Positions 1 through 9,449 are shown, numbered from the stretch's first letter. The stretch is DNA of 64,000 bases from Spiribacter halobius (GCF_020883455.1 NZ_CP086615.1:3224001-3288000); one strand, 5' to 3'. The notes: generated by a model not told the origin, from the letters alone. A program made the numbers and translations.

Positions 1-425
1 GCGGACTGCTCCAGGAGGTCCAGCGCGGTATCCAGGCCGAGGTCGAGATCCGTGCCGCCGCGGCTCGGCACATCATCCAGCGCCGCCAGCAGCCGCGCGT
101 GGTCTTCGGAGACCGGCACGGTGAACTCGACCCCCTCGTTCCAGCTCACCGCGCCTACCCAGGCCAGCTCCGGCTCCAGGCCCTCGACCACCTGCCGCGT
201 GGCGTCGATGCGAAGCCCCTCCACGTCCTTGCCGTAGAACGGGGCGTTCTCCGGATCCTCCTGCGGCGGCAGTGGTCCCATGCTCCCGGAGCTGTCGATG
301 GAGAAGACGATGTCGAGGGGAACCCCCGTCCGGGCGGCGCCCCGAGCCGTGCCGGACAGGAGCGGGGCGGCCAGGAGGAGGATGGCCACCGCTACGACAA
401 TGGAGCCACTGCGGACGCTCTGCAT
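1..425 (-). CDS. von Willebrand factor A domain protein, exported (C-terminus outside window)
   Basis: Reads leftward off the window edge; 141 codons are visible. Starting at the ATG at 425, a hydrophobic signal segment (about residues 9-24, rich in Val, Ala, Ile and Leu) precedes a beta strand ending in DSSGSMG (residues 44-50). That is the DxSxS metal-ion-dependent adhesion site of vWA domains. A later RGGTD supplies the conserved Thr region. It is probably a secreted or periplasmic metal-binding adhesion or assembly protein; the partner is unknown. The next gene upstream (548-1189) is on the same strand with a gap of about 120 bp, so the two may be co-transcribed. Confidence 0.8.
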   Translation of the reverse strand, partial: MQSVRSGSIVVAVAILLLAAPLLSGTARGAARTGVPLDIVFSIDSSGSMGPLPPQEDPENAPFYGKDVEGLRIDATRQVVEGLEPELAWVGAVSWNEGVEFTVPVSEDHARLLAALDDVPSRGGTDLDLGLDTALDLLEQS

Positions 426-547
426 GGCCGAGCCTCCGCACACAACACACCCCGAATATAGTCGCTGCACGCGAGCTGCGCCGCGGCACGCGGGTCCCGC
501 TGCCATGAGGCGGGCTATGGTGCATGCCAGAGGAGCCGGCGCTCCGG

Positions 548-1189
548 TCAGAAGAGCTGAATCGTCATCTGCAGCGGCGGCTGCAGGTCCTGGCAGCGGG
601 CGACGCCGGCGAGGGCGAGTTCCGAGGTCAGCTCGAGCTCTCCCGCGCAGTGGCCGACCCGGTTGTACAGCTGCCCTGGCCGGAACTGGAACGAGACCGT
701 ATCCCCGTTGACGAACCCGGGCGAACCGTCTCCCGTGCCCGGCTGCACCAGGAACTGCCCGGTGCGGAAGTCCATCTCCCCCATGGGCACCATCTGCACG
801 AAGGTGCCGTCCGTGGTGAAGAGAGCCCGCACCCGCTCATGGACCGCCTCGGCATCCTCCTCGGGGATGGCCAGCACCACCGGCAGCGTCGGCATTTCCT
901 CGAGGCGGTGCTTGATGGCGGCGTGGCGCAGCCCCTCGTCACCGCTGATGAACGCCCGCTGCAGGCCGAGGCGGCGCTCGTAGTCCGAGCCCTCCCGCAC
1001 CATGCGCTGCAGGGCCAGTATGCGTACGTGCGGGTCGGGGTGATCCAGCAGCGCGAGCACGTCGTCGATGCGCGCACTCTGCTGCTGAGCCTCGCCGAGG
1101 ATGTCCTCCGCGCTCAGCCCCTGGGTCTTGCCCGGCCCCGCCAGGCACAGCGCCAGGATCACGCCGCCGGTGAGCTTCGCCGGATTCAT
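548..1189 (-). CDS. exported HEAT-like repeat protein of unknown function
   Basis: The 213-residue product starts at the ATG at 1189, chosen because GGAGG lies a few bases upstream; a longer frame to 1312 has no such support. The N-terminus (MNPAKLTGGVILALCLAGPG) looks like a signal peptide. Residues about 35-90 (LLDHPDPHVRILALQRMV and the following helix) resemble one or two HEAT/armadillo-type helical repeats. The C-terminal 100 residues are beta-rich and unfamiliar. Same strand as the vWA gene, so a shared periplasmic role is possible but unproven. Confidence 0.65.
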   Translation of the reverse strand: MNPAKLTGGVILALCLAGPGKTQGLSAEDILGEAQQQSARIDDVLALLDHPDPHVRILALQRMVREGSDYERRLGLQRAFISGDEGLRHAAIKHRLEEMPTLPVVLAIPEEDAEAVHERVRALFTTDGTFVQMVPMGEMDFRTGQFLVQPGTGDGSPGFVNGDTVSFQFRPGQLYNRVGHCAGELELTSELALAGVARCQDLQPPLQMTIQLF

Positions 1190-1375
1190 GCATCGCCTCC
1201 GCTCGCCGCTGCTGCCCCACGTCGGGCCGTCCAGGTCGGCAACCGGCACTCGTACCGGAACGAACCGCCCTGATTGTAGTAGACGGTCCTCCAAGCGCGC
1301 TGCTGCGGCCACTCCGCCCCTTGCCTGCTACCCTTCCTATCGAGGTTTACACCGGCTGCAGGAGGGCCCGGCGCC

Positions 1376-2140
1376 GTGAGGCCGTTGCCGCCGACCAGCC
1401 TGCGTGCCGCCGGGTGGGTGGCCGTCGCTCTCGCCCTGCTGGCCGGGGGCGCCGCCGCCCAACCGGAGGTCGCGTTCCAGCAGGCGAGCTACGTGGACGA
1501 GTTCCGCGAGGACGGCGTCGTCAAAGTCCGCGGCCGGGTGATCGCCGGGCTGCGTTTCTCCGGGCAGAACCACCCACAGCGGCTGCTGCTCGCCCCCATT
1601 GCGGAGGACGGTACCGACGCGCTCTGCGTGCGCGTGATCACCTCGGATGGTCTCTACGCCGGGCGGTCGCACTACACGCTGGATTCCCCAGCGGCGCCCG
1701 CGGGAGCGATCGCCCGTCTGCCCTACCTGGAGGGCAGGGAATTCCAGGAGAACCCGGTGAACCTCGCCGCGTACGAGGAGACATTGGAAGGGCGCGGCGG
1801 CGACTTCGCGACGCTCATCACCCCCGGGGACTGCCCCGGGGAGGCGATCCGGACGGTGCTGGTCGGCCTCTGGTCCGACGACGGCAAACGCGCTGCGACC
1901 CCGCCGGTGGAGCTGCTGGTGAACGGCATGGGCGCCTCGGACGTGCGGGTAACCTGGGAAAGCGGGCAGGGCCGGCGCCTGGTGCGCTGCGTGCAGTCCC
2001 AGAGCGGTCGCCGGGTGGGCTTCGACTTCACCTGCCCGCTCGCCTGGGAGCCCGGGGCTGCGGAGTACACCGTCACCGTCACCCTTCGGGAGCTGGGCAT
2101 GGTGACGGGCCGCGCCCACTTCCGTGCACTGCTACCGTAG
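1376..2140 (+). CDS. exported protein of unknown function
   Basis: The 254-residue product starts at a GTG with a GGAGGG ribosome site about 8 bases upstream. A signal peptide ending near AGGAAAQ (residues 23-29) implies export. The mature part is beta-rich with four cysteines (DALC, GDC, VRCV and FTC segments), which may form disulfides. No family was recognised. It lies 81 bp before the membrane protease-like gene at 2222 in the same direction and is divergent from the HEAT-like gene, so it probably belongs to an envelope-protein pair with 2222-4417. Confidence 0.65.
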   Translation: MRPLPPTSLRAAGWVAVALALLAGGAAAQPEVAFQQASYVDEFREDGVVKVRGRVIAGLRFSGQNHPQRLLLAPIAEDGTDALCVRVITSDGLYAGRSHYTLDSPAAPAGAIARLPYLEGREFQENPVNLAAYEETLEGRGGDFATLITPGDCPGEAIRTVLVGLWSDDGKRAATPPVELLVNGMGASDVRVTWESGQGRRLVRCVQSQSGRRVGFDFTCPLAWEPGAAEYTVTVTLRELGMVTGRAHFRALLP

Positions 2141-2221
2141 GCGCTGGCGCATGCCTCGGAACCCTCCGCGGGAGCAACTGCCGGCCGGCGGCCGCTGCCG
2201 CCGCCGCGGGATGGCGGGGAA

Positions 2222-4417
2222 ATGAGCGCACAGCCCCCCGAAGCGCCCGGGCACGACGGCGACCGCCTCGCCGGCGACGAACCGGCCACCGGATCGGCGC
2301 CTGCCAGTCGCCGGCGCTGGCTGACCGTCACCATCACCCTCGTGCTCTTCCTCGGGCTTATGGTGCTCGCCACGGTCACTCAGGACGCACGGTTCTCCGT
2401 AACCGCCATCACCCAGTGGATGGGGGTCTCGCTCGCGAAGGAACCGGAGCGACAGGACTGGCCGATCCGGGGCCTGAACGCCTGTCAGCCCAGGGAAGAC
2501 GGCGGCTGCGATACACTGGAAGCGCTGGAGTCGCTCGCCCGCCCGGTGCTGCGCCTCACCGCCGGTACACGCGTGGTCTTCGCCTCCCAGGGCGCCGACA
2601 CCCTCAGGATCAGCGTCCTCGCCACACCAGAGCGGCGGGCCACGCTCCTCAACGGCCTCGATGGCAGCAAGCACGGCTCCTTCGACGACACGCTGCTGCT
2701 CACCGCGCGCCGCGCGCAGGAGTCGCCGCACAATTTCAGCTTCGCCTTCTACGGTATCGCCGACATCGGCCGCACCGCCGGGCAGACTGCCGGCATGCTC
2801 TTGAGCGGGGAGGTGCGCCTGGTGGGCCGGCCCGTCTACGGGCCACGCTACACGGTCTACACCGAGCGCCTGGAGCCGGGCGACTCGGTGCTCCTGCTGA
2901 ACGCCGCGGGGGAACCGGCACCCGCCTTCGGCGCCGTCTACCTCAACGCCGATCGCGATCAGGACGGCTTCTCCGTGCTCCTCCAGGGCGAAGCCGAGTC
3001 CGCCCACATCAGCCGCTTCGGCGGCACCGACATCGACTTCGCCGTCGGCAGGCTGTACTACATGATCGCAAACCCGATCACGCTGTATCTCGGCGCCGTC
3101 GGCGTGGTGCTGGTGGTTCTGGGGACCCTCGTCCAGGGCCTGCTGTGGATCTTGGCAGGCCCGGCGAATGCGCAGGCCCGGGGCACTCCGGCAGGCAACG
3201 GCTGGCGGGCACGGGAAACCTTCGCTCTCATCGGCCGCCCCCTGGGTAAGGCGCTCGGCCGGGTGAGACAGCGCGTTTCCGGGCTGATCTCGCAGCACCG
3301 CTGCCTGTTTGCCGCCCTCGCCCTCGGCGGCGCGCTGGCGCTGCCCGCACCGGGCACCCATGCCGCCCCGCGCCAGGCGCAGCTCACGGTCTTCGAGCAG
3401 GGGCAGGCGGTGCTCGTGCGCGCGCAGGGCGCCTGCCTCGCGCTAGCGCCGCTCCACGTGCTCGCCGGTGACACCGGCGGCTACCTCATCCCCGAGGATG
3501 GCGCCGGTGCGCGCTACGCCGGACATCTGCTCCACGAGCTGCCGTTCGACATCGCCGTCCTGGAGGTGCCGGAGATCCCGGCGGCGGAGTGCGGGCTGCA
3601 CCTCGGGGAGATCGCGCGCGGCGTCTCCCGCGCGCCGGACCTCCGCGGGCGGGTGCAGCTGCGGGCGGTCACCGGGGGCGGGGCCATCCGCACCCGCCCG
3701 GTGCGCCCGGAAGCACTCGGCGGCCCCATGCTGCTGGTATCACCGGACGGTGACTACCACATCACCACCGGCATGAGCGGCAGCGTCATTACCGTGGACG
3801 GCAGCCCCCTCGCGATGCTGCTGCGGGTCAACGAGGGCGGCATCGGCGAGGCCCTGCGCCTGGATTACCTGGCCTACTGGATCACGCCCGTACTGCAGGC
3901 CGGCGCTGCAGCGGGCAGGTCGGCGCCAGCCGTCGCCGGGGACCCGGCCGCACTCGCCGCGCGCATCCTGCGCGTCACCGCCCGCCCCGCGCCGGGCTCA
4001 CCGGACGCGGACGTCCTGCTCGGGGCGGCCGAGCCACGTGGCCCCTGGCGCGCCGTGGACCCACCCTACCCCGTGGAGGTGGAGCTCGGGCTCGAGGCCG
4101 ACGACGGCGTGCCCGAGATTGGCTGCGTGCGCCTGGACCTGCGCCAGGTGGAGCAGCCCGCCCGCAAGCCGAGGGCCTACGAGCTGCTCGTCTCGCCCAC
4201 CGCCGAGGGACGCAACCACCGCACCCTCGCCCACGGCACGATCCCGCGCATGACCCGCGTCTGGGCGGTGCACCGCAACGTGCCGGTGCGCGCGCACCGG
4301 CTGCTGCTGCGGCTGCGCTCGAACTGGGGCGATCCGCGCCAGCTCGCCCTCGGGCGGCTGCTCGCCTACCCGGCGGTCGCCCCGGGGCAGTGCGAGAGCG
4401 AGTTCGCGGAGCCCTAG
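2222..4417 (+). CDS. two-TM protein with trypsin-like protease domain and galactose-binding-like C-terminus
   Basis: The product has 731 residues. There is one transmembrane helix near residues 37-58 and a second near 285-310, with an exported beta-rich domain between them. After the second helix, residues about 375-560 read like a chymotrypsin-fold serine protease: LAPLHVLAG carries the candidate His412, FDIAVLEV the Asp443, and TGMSGSVI the Ser519. This order and spacing fit the S1 triad, although the oxyanion loop is MSGS rather than DSGG. The last 130 residues resemble an F5/8-type discoidin fold. Substrate unknown. It follows the exported gene at 1376 closely and probably acts in the envelope. 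Confidence 0.6.
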   Translation: MSAQPPEAPGHDGDRLAGDEPATGSAPASRRRWLTVTITLVLFLGLMVLATVTQDARFSVTAITQWMGVSLAKEPERQDWPIRGLNACQPREDGGCDTLEALESLARPVLRLTAGTRVVFASQGADTLRISVLATPERRATLLNGLDGSKHGSFDDTLLLTARRAQESPHNFSFAFYGIADIGRTAGQTAGMLLSGEVRLVGRPVYGPRYTVYTERLEPGDSVLLLNAAGEPAPAFGAVYLNADRDQDGFSVLLQGEAESAHISRFGGTDIDFAVGRLYYMIANPITLYLGAVGVVLVVLGTLVQGLLWILAGPANAQARGTPAGNGWRARETFALIGRPLGKALGRVRQRVSGLISQHRCLFAALALGGALALPAPGTHAAPRQAQLTVFEQGQAVLVRAQGACLALAPLHVLAGDTGGYLIPEDGAGARYAGHLLHELPFDIAVLEVPEIPAAECGLHLGEIARGVSRAPDLRGRVQLRAVTGGGAIRTRPVRPEALGGPMLLVSPDGDYHITTGMSGSVITVDGSPLAMLLRVNEGGIGEALRLDYLAYWITPVLQAGAAAGRSAPAVAGDPAALAARILRVTARPAPGSPDADVLLGAAEPRGPWRAVDPPYPVEVELGLEADDGVPEIGCVRLDLRQVEQPARKPRAYELLVSPTAEGRNHRTLAHGTIPRMTRVWAVHRNVPVRAHRLLLRLRSNWGDPRQLALGRLLAYPAVAPGQCESEFAEP

Positions 4418-4459
4418 CGCGGCGGTCGCATTTCGGCAGCCTGTCGCCTCCCTGCGGGC

Positions 4460-6022
4460 TCAGCCTGTTGAGGGGGCGGGACACCCGGAGGTGGACGCGG
4501 GCAGCACCAGTTCGACCGAGGTCCCCTCGCCGGGCGCGCTACGGATGTCGACACGGCCGCCGGCAAGCCGGGCGAACCCCGACGCCAGCGTAAGCCCGAG
4601 GCCCATCGCGGTCGCCGCGTCGCGGGTCGTGAAGAACGGATCCGTGACGCGGGCGAGGAGATCGGGATCCATGCCGGCGCCGGAGTCCCTCACCGCAATG
4701 CGCACCTCGGGTCCGCGGGCGGTCGTCTTGAGCGCCGACTCCAGCCGGATCCTGCCGTTCCCCCGTATTGCGGCGAGCGCGTTGTCGAGCAGTTCCTCGA
4801 TCACCTCGGCAAGGAGCGTATCCGCGGTGGGTAGCTGAACGTCCCGGGCGCGCAGGTCGCACTCCAGCTGCACCGGGCGAGGAAGCCCATCCCGCCACTG
4901 CCGCATCGTGCGTTGGAGGACCTCGTCCACCGGGGCCTGCCCTGGTGGCATGGGCTTAATCCCGGCATAGAGCATGAGCCGCTCGACAAGCTTTGCCGCC
5001 CGCTCACCGGCCCGCTCCGAGAGCCGGACGCTCGCCTCGGCCGGATGGCCCGCCGGCAGGTCTTCCCGGAGCTGCTCATGGGTGCCGATGATCACGGTGA
5101 GCAGCGAATTCAGGTGGTGTGCGATGCCGGCCGTAAGCTCCGTGAGGGCTTGCTGGCGCTCGAGCTCCCGGCGCTTGTCCTCCAGCGCCACAGTGGCCGT
5201 GACGTCCTCGACGAGGCCGACAAACCCCGGTGGCTGACCGCCACCCTCGCCAATCGGCACGAGCTCGACGCGCAGATGCCCGCCGTCACCGTGCGTTGTC
5301 GCTCGGCGGTAGCCGCCCTGCCATCGAGCCCCGCGACGCAGCGCCTGCCGCAAGCCGCTGACGACGTCCCTGCGGTCACGCCGGTGAACGGCGGCGAGCC
5401 ACTCCCGGGGCGTCGCGCCGCCGACAAGCTCGAAGAAGCGGCTGTTGGCCTGCGCGAGCCGCCCATTGCGCTGGAGGCGGAAGATGCCAAGCGGCAGGGA
5501 TTCGTAGAGTGCCCGCAGCTCGGCATTTGCACGCTCCAGATGATGGTTGCTGCGGGTGAGCCGGCGCTGGGTGGTTGCAAGCTCATTGTTGAGCGCGGTC
5601 AGCTCATCGAGCATGCGCTCATCCTGCGCCGAGCGCTCCTCGAGCTGGCGCGCGGACTCGCGCAGGACGTGGCGCAAGCGCACCAGCTCCCGCGAGCTGC
5701 CGAGGGGAAGCTGCTGGCCAAGTGCCACCAGGTCCGCACGCGTGCGCGCAGCGACCACGACCACCCGCCCCTCGACCCAGGCGCCCGCGAAACGCAGGGT
5801 CTCGATGCGTCCGGCAAGCATGACGTTGATGGCCCAGTCAAAGGCGGCAAGCCGGGTGTTCACGGTGGCCTGGAAGCGCGCGAGCTTGGCGCGATCACCC
5901 GTATCAACGATCTCGGCGAGCGCCGCGCCGGCCGCTACGGGGAGGGTGAAGTCGTCCCGCAGCAGCGCTGTCAGCCGCCCGCTTTCGTCGCAGATGACGG
6001 CCAGGCCCTGAGCGTCGGTCAC
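4460..6022 (-). CDS. PAS-domain sensor histidine kinase
   Basis: The product has 520 residues. The GTG at 6022 overlaps the stop of the upstream cobalamin-binding gene (GTGA), which implies translational coupling and fixes the start. Order: an N-terminal sensor of about 110 residues without TM helices, a coiled coil (about 125-185), a PAS domain (about 187-285), an H-box with AHHLN (candidate phospho-His302), then HATPase_c with N-box EVIEELLDNAL, G1 DSGAGM and G2 MGLGLTLASGF. It is therefore a soluble cytoplasmic kinase. Its partner upstream is probably its sensor: the B12 protein may bind the chromophore and the kinase relay the signal. No cognate response regulator is adjacent except the broken one at 7453. 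Confidence 0.88.
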   Translation of the reverse strand: MTDAQGLAVICDESGRLTALLRDDFTLPVAAGAALAEIVDTGDRAKLARFQATVNTRLAAFDWAINVMLAGRIETLRFAGAWVEGRVVVVAARTRADLVALGQQLPLGSSRELVRLRHVLRESARQLEERSAQDERMLDELTALNNELATTQRRLTRSNHHLERANAELRALYESLPLGIFRLQRNGRLAQANSRFFELVGGATPREWLAAVHRRDRRDVVSGLRQALRRGARWQGGYRRATTHGDGGHLRVELVPIGEGGGQPPGFVGLVEDVTATVALEDKRRELERQQALTELTAGIAHHLNSLLTVIIGTHEQLREDLPAGHPAEASVRLSERAGERAAKLVERLMLYAGIKPMPPGQAPVDEVLQRTMRQWRDGLPRPVQLECDLRARDVQLPTADTLLAEVIEELLDNALAAIRGNGRIRLESALKTTARGPEVRIAVRDSGAGMDPDLLARVTDPFFTTRDAATAMGLGLTLASGFARLAGGRVDIRSAPGEGTSVELVLPASTSGCPAPSTG

Positions 6023-7077
6023 GCAGCCCCCCGCACGAGCTCGTCGGCCCGATCCACCGCCGCCTCCGCATCCGCGGCCCAGCCGCTCGCGCCGATCCGC
6101 TGCCAAAGGTTGTCCGTGATGAGGAACGGGCGCCCGCCGACCAGGATCGGCAACTCGGCGAGTGCGGGCCGGGCGCGCAGCGCCTCGACGAAGTCGGCGA
6201 GCGCGCGCACGTGATAGGGCATGGTCACCGAGACCGCCACCAGATCCGGCGTGCGGCGCTCGAGCTGACGGATGAGCGCCGCGCCCGGCGTGTTCGCGCC
6301 GATGTAGTCGCAGTCCCAGCCTGCGAGCTCGAGGAAGTCGGCGACGATGCGAAGCCCGATCTCGTGGAGATCGTCAGCGACGCAGAACGCCGTGACGCTG
6401 CGCCCGTTGCGGGGCGCCTCCAGCACAAGCGGATAGAGCTGGCTCATCAGCACCTGGGTGGCGGCGCTGCAATAGTGCTCCTCGGCGACCGTGATGCGGT
6501 TCAGCTGCCAGAGTCGGCCCACCTCGCGCTGCGTGCGCTGGAACACGTCCAGGTAGACCTGCCTCAGGGGGACGCCGTCGCCGAGTGCGCGCTCGATCAG
6601 GGCGCCAGCATCCCGGCGCCGGCCCTGGAGCAACCGCTCCAGATACTCCTGCGCGAGCACCGCATTGCGCCCGCCCTCGTCAATGAACGTCGGCGGGGCG
6701 TCGGGCAGGTCCGGCAGCCTCGCGAGCGCACTATCGAGCGGAGCGAGCGCGGGCGAGAGGTCATCGCCCTGGAGGTGCACGGCGAGCGCCTCACGCAGCA
6801 GCCGCAGATTGTGGACCAGATCCTCCACCAGCACGCCGTGCGCGAGGAGCATCGACTTCGCCCACGCCACATAGTCGACAAAGAGCGCAGGCTCGCCGCT
6901 CGCCACGGCCTCCGCAAGGAAGGAGAGGTGATAGGCGTTGTCGCGCAGGTAGAGCTCGCGACCCCGCTCGCCATAGCGCTCCAGGAGCTCGGGGCGGCGC
7001 GCATAGTCGCTCGCGACCACCCAGCCGCTGATCGCCTCGCTGCGCTCCGTGATCTGGCGTGCCAGGACAACGCTCAC
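6019..7077 (-). CDS. cobalamin-binding sensory protein with CarH-type photoreceptor motif
   Basis: The chosen GTG start at 7077 has GGGAGG about 11 bases upstream; ATG 7128 and GTG 7140 in the same frame are alternatives, giving up to 373 residues. Residues about 1-120 are a helical domain. The next four-helix region contains W190 and E200-H201, exactly the W-x9-EH motif that caps the upper face of adenosylcobalamin in CarH/LitR light sensors. A Rossmann-like B12 domain follows, with DLHEIG (the DxHxxG motif; His236-238 region would ligate cobalt) and SVTMPYH. There is no MerR DNA-binding domain. It overlaps the kinase downstream by four bases, so the pair likely forms a light or B12 signalling unit. 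Confidence 0.82.
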   Translation of the reverse strand: MSVVLARQITERSEAISGWVVASDYARRPELLERYGERGRELYLRDNAYHLSFLAEAVASGEPALFVDYVAWAKSMLLAHGVLVEDLVHNLRLLREALAVHLQGDDLSPALAPLDSALARLPDLPDAPPTFIDEGGRNAVLAQEYLERLLQGRRRDAGALIERALGDGVPLRQVYLDVFQRTQREVGRLWQLNRITVAEEHYCSAATQVLMSQLYPLVLEAPRNGRSVTAFCVADDLHEIGLRIVADFLELAGWDCDYIGANTPGAALIRQLERRTPDLVAVSVTMPYHVRALADFVEALRARPALAELPILVGGRPFLITDNLWQRIGASGWAADAEAAVDRADELVRGAA

Positions 7078-7141
7078 CGTATCCGATTCCTCCCGGCGTC
7101 CAGGGGTATCGCCGCCGCCCCGCCGCATGCGACGCGGCACC

Positions 7142-7456
7142 TCAGTCGGTGACGTGCTCGAAGTAGGTGATTCCGGTGCGCCGGCGGTCGAGCTTGAGCC
7201 CCCGCGGAATCAACCGGTGGGATGCCTTGTGGGCCGGGCTGTGATGCCAGCGCAGGAAGCTCTCGCGATCCCGCCAGTAGGTGATCAGCCAGATTTCCTC
7301 CGGCGCCTCCTCGGGGCTGATCACATCGAGGCGCAGGAATCCATCCGCCTCCTCAACCAGGCCCGGGCGGTCCCGGAAGGCCGCCTTGACCGCCTCGACC
7401 GTGTCACTGACCACGGCAAAGCGACTCATTGCCACGAACGCTGAACGCATCCTCAA
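7142..7456 (-). CDS. antibiotic biosynthesis monooxygenase (ABM) fold protein
   Basis: This small (104-residue) ferredoxin-like-fold protein has the pattern RPGLVEEADGF followed by IWLITYWRDRESFLRWHHSPAH, typical of ABM/HmoA-type dimeric barrels. Family members are heme-degrading or quinone-oxidising monooxygenases, and some have no known activity. Several Met codons lie within the first ten residues, so the exact start is uncertain. It ends one or two bases before the earliest possible start of the cobalamin-binding gene and is probably first in that operon. The reaction cannot be deduced from sequence alone. Confidence 0.8.
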   Translation of the reverse strand: MRMRSAFVAMSRFAVVSDTVEAVKAAFRDRPGLVEEADGFLRLDVISPEEAPEEIWLITYWRDRESFLRWHHSPAHKASHRLIPRGLKLDRRRTGITYFEHVTD

Positions 7457-8100
7457 ACTCCGGTCAGGCTCATTGCTGCGCCGCGCAGGGCTTCCGAGAG
7501 GCTCGCCGCCAGGGCACTCAGGCGATAGGGCTTCATGATGAAATGCTCGCTGCCAGCCCGCACGTCCGCAGGCAGGGCGCTGTCGCCGCTCCAGCCAGAG
7601 GCAAGGACCACCGGGATGCCGGGTCGTCGGGCCCGCACCTCGGCGGCGAGCTCCCGGCTCCTGCGCGTTCCGGGCAGCACGATGTCGTTAAACACCATGT
7701 CGGTGCGCCGGTCACGGTCCAGTATCTCGAGCGCCTCATCGGCGTCTCCAGCGGTGAGCCCATCGTAGCGGAGGCTGGCGAGGCGTTGTGCGACGTACGC
7801 CCCAAGAGGTTGTCATCCTCCACCGCGAGTATACAGCGGCGCGAACCGCCGCCCGTCGCTTCCGGCGGCGCAAGTGAGGCTGCCGCCGCATCCTCGCCCA
7901 CGGAGTCTGCGGCCGCGTACGGCAGATGCAGCGCGATCCGGGTACCCTCGCCCGGCACCGAGTCGATCGCCCTGCCTTCCCCGGCGTGGCGCACGAAGCC
8001 GTGCACCATGCCAAGGCCCGCCGCCTCGCTGAAGGGGGCAAGGGTGCCGACGATCCCGCGTCCGGCAGGCGTCATGCGGAGCGGCTGAAGGTACCCGCTC
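7453..8100 (-). pseudogene. frameshifted histidine kinase C-terminus fused to receiver domain
   Basis: Two reading frames together spell one protein. The upstream frame gives a HATPase tail (GLGMVHGFVRHAGEG, then PGEGTRIALHLPY) and the start of a receiver domain (CILAVEDDNLLG). After a run of four G near 7803 the protein continues one frame over as AYVAQRLASLRYDGLTAGDA and then MVFNDIVLPG (phospho-Asp) and IMKPYR (conserved Lys). One missing G in the homopolymer restores the frame. The kinase N-terminus, H-box and N-box are absent, so the locus is truncated as well. It may once have been the response partner of the adjacent kinase and B12 genes. A sequencing error could explain the frameshift but not the truncation. 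Confidence 0.75.
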
Positions 8101-8369
8101 GACCTGCGTTGCACCGATCTCGGGGGGACGTGCCGCGGCCCGTGGCTCACTGCCTCGGCGGCGTCCGGGGTTGCCGTTTCAAGAAAACAGCATCCACTTC
8201 AGCGCGGCAGTGCCCCCCTCCTCCGAAGCCGGGAGCCGAGCACCGGCAAAGGCTCTTTGGCGGGGCAAAGTCAAATCTGACGCCCGGCCGGCAGTTACCC
8301 CAATGACCGGGCGAGGGCCCTGGTGGTGAGACCGCTCATGGCGCTCCCTGACGGGGCGAGGTCATCGCG

Positions 8370-8876
8370 TCAGGCGACATCGGTCGCCGTGACCCAGCCG
8401 TCGACGGTGGTGAGCTTCCGGCAGATGAAATGCTTGACGAACGACTCGACGATGAACGCGCCATCGAAGGCGTAATTGCGCGCCTCGTCGCGTGCGATGC
8501 CGTGATTGCGCCCCTGACAGGAGCACTCGCACCAGTGCCGGGTGGCGGTCTGGCACGAGGGAGTGCAGACCTGCTCGATCACGTGGGTGTGCACGAGATA
8601 CACCGCCCCATGGTCTTCGAGACACCGTTGCGTGAGCCGATCGAACCAGCTCACCGGCACCTGCCACGCTCTCGCATCGGACCGCCAGCGCGGCTTCCGC
8701 AGCTCGTCCGCACGCAGCCACACGCCCGTTCTGGCGTCGCTGCGGAACCGCACGAGCAGAATCGCCCGGAATCCGGAATCTGCCGACGGCGGCAGAGCGC
8801 AAAGCAACGGGGCATCCGGATAATTCCAGATCCGCAGCATGCGGGAGTCATTCAGCAGGGCATTGAGTATCTGCAT
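8370..8876 (-). CDS. Cys-rich conserved hypothetical protein
   Basis: The 168-residue product starts at the ATG at 8876, chosen for the GGAGAAG site seven bases upstream; the frame runs open to 9362 without further support. The diagnostic segment near residues 108-130 has CTPSCQTA followed by HWCECSCQGRNHG, a four-to-five-Cys cluster that looks metal-binding. Similar CxxxC..CxCxC..NHG clusters occur in uncharacterised proteins of mobile elements, as far as I recall. No catalytic motif is visible. It sits at the edge of the accessory region, next to an IS1595-like element. Confidence 0.6.
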   Translation of the reverse strand: MQILNALLNDSRMLRIWNYPDAPLLCALPPSADSGFRAILLVRFRSDARTGVWLRADELRKPRWRSDARAWQVPVSWFDRLTQRCLEDHGAVYLVHTHVIEQVCTPSCQTATRHWCECSCQGRNHGIARDEARNYAFDGAFIVESFVKHFICRKLTTVDGWVTATDVA

Positions 8877-9449
8877 CGGTCTTCTCCATCGGTGGGTTGG
8901 AAGCAATCGCGTCGGCGCGGAACACTCTCGAAGCAGGCAGGCGGGTAAACGCACTCCTCTGCCCGCCCAAAAAACCAGGAACGCACTCCGGGCTGGAAGT
9001 GCGCGATTGGTGACGAACTCGGGATCGACGGCCCGCCATCCCGACACAACGCTTCCGGAGCAACCGAGAGTCCGGCTGGAGGCCATGACACCACCGGTCG
9101 CATTGATCGAGGTGACGCCCGGTTTCACGGGCCGAACGAAGATGCCGCTACCCCGCACCTGCGGCCGTTCGGGGCGCACCGGTGACCGCGACCAGCCACG
9201 CAACCCGTTTTTGCGAAGACGGCCTGTCACAGACAATCCCGTTTTCGGGTCGCCGCCAGACGGATATCCGAGCGTTATTCGCTCCCTACGGAATCGACTT
9301 CTCGCGCTCTGCCCCCAATCAACGCAGTGCGCCCGCCCCTTCATCAGGAAAACCATCACCATGTTTTTCTACCCGGATTTGCCGGCCTGTTGGGATGTAG
9401 GTTTCTCGGGGCTGAGCGTCAAGCAGGCCGCAGAAGATTCGGCATGCGC
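8877..9449 (+). other. gene-free stretch before IS element
   Basis: No convincing gene or RNA is visible on either strand. Open frames here are short, overlap one another and lack ribosome sites. The stretch ends at the left end of the IS1595-like element. Confidence 0.4.
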
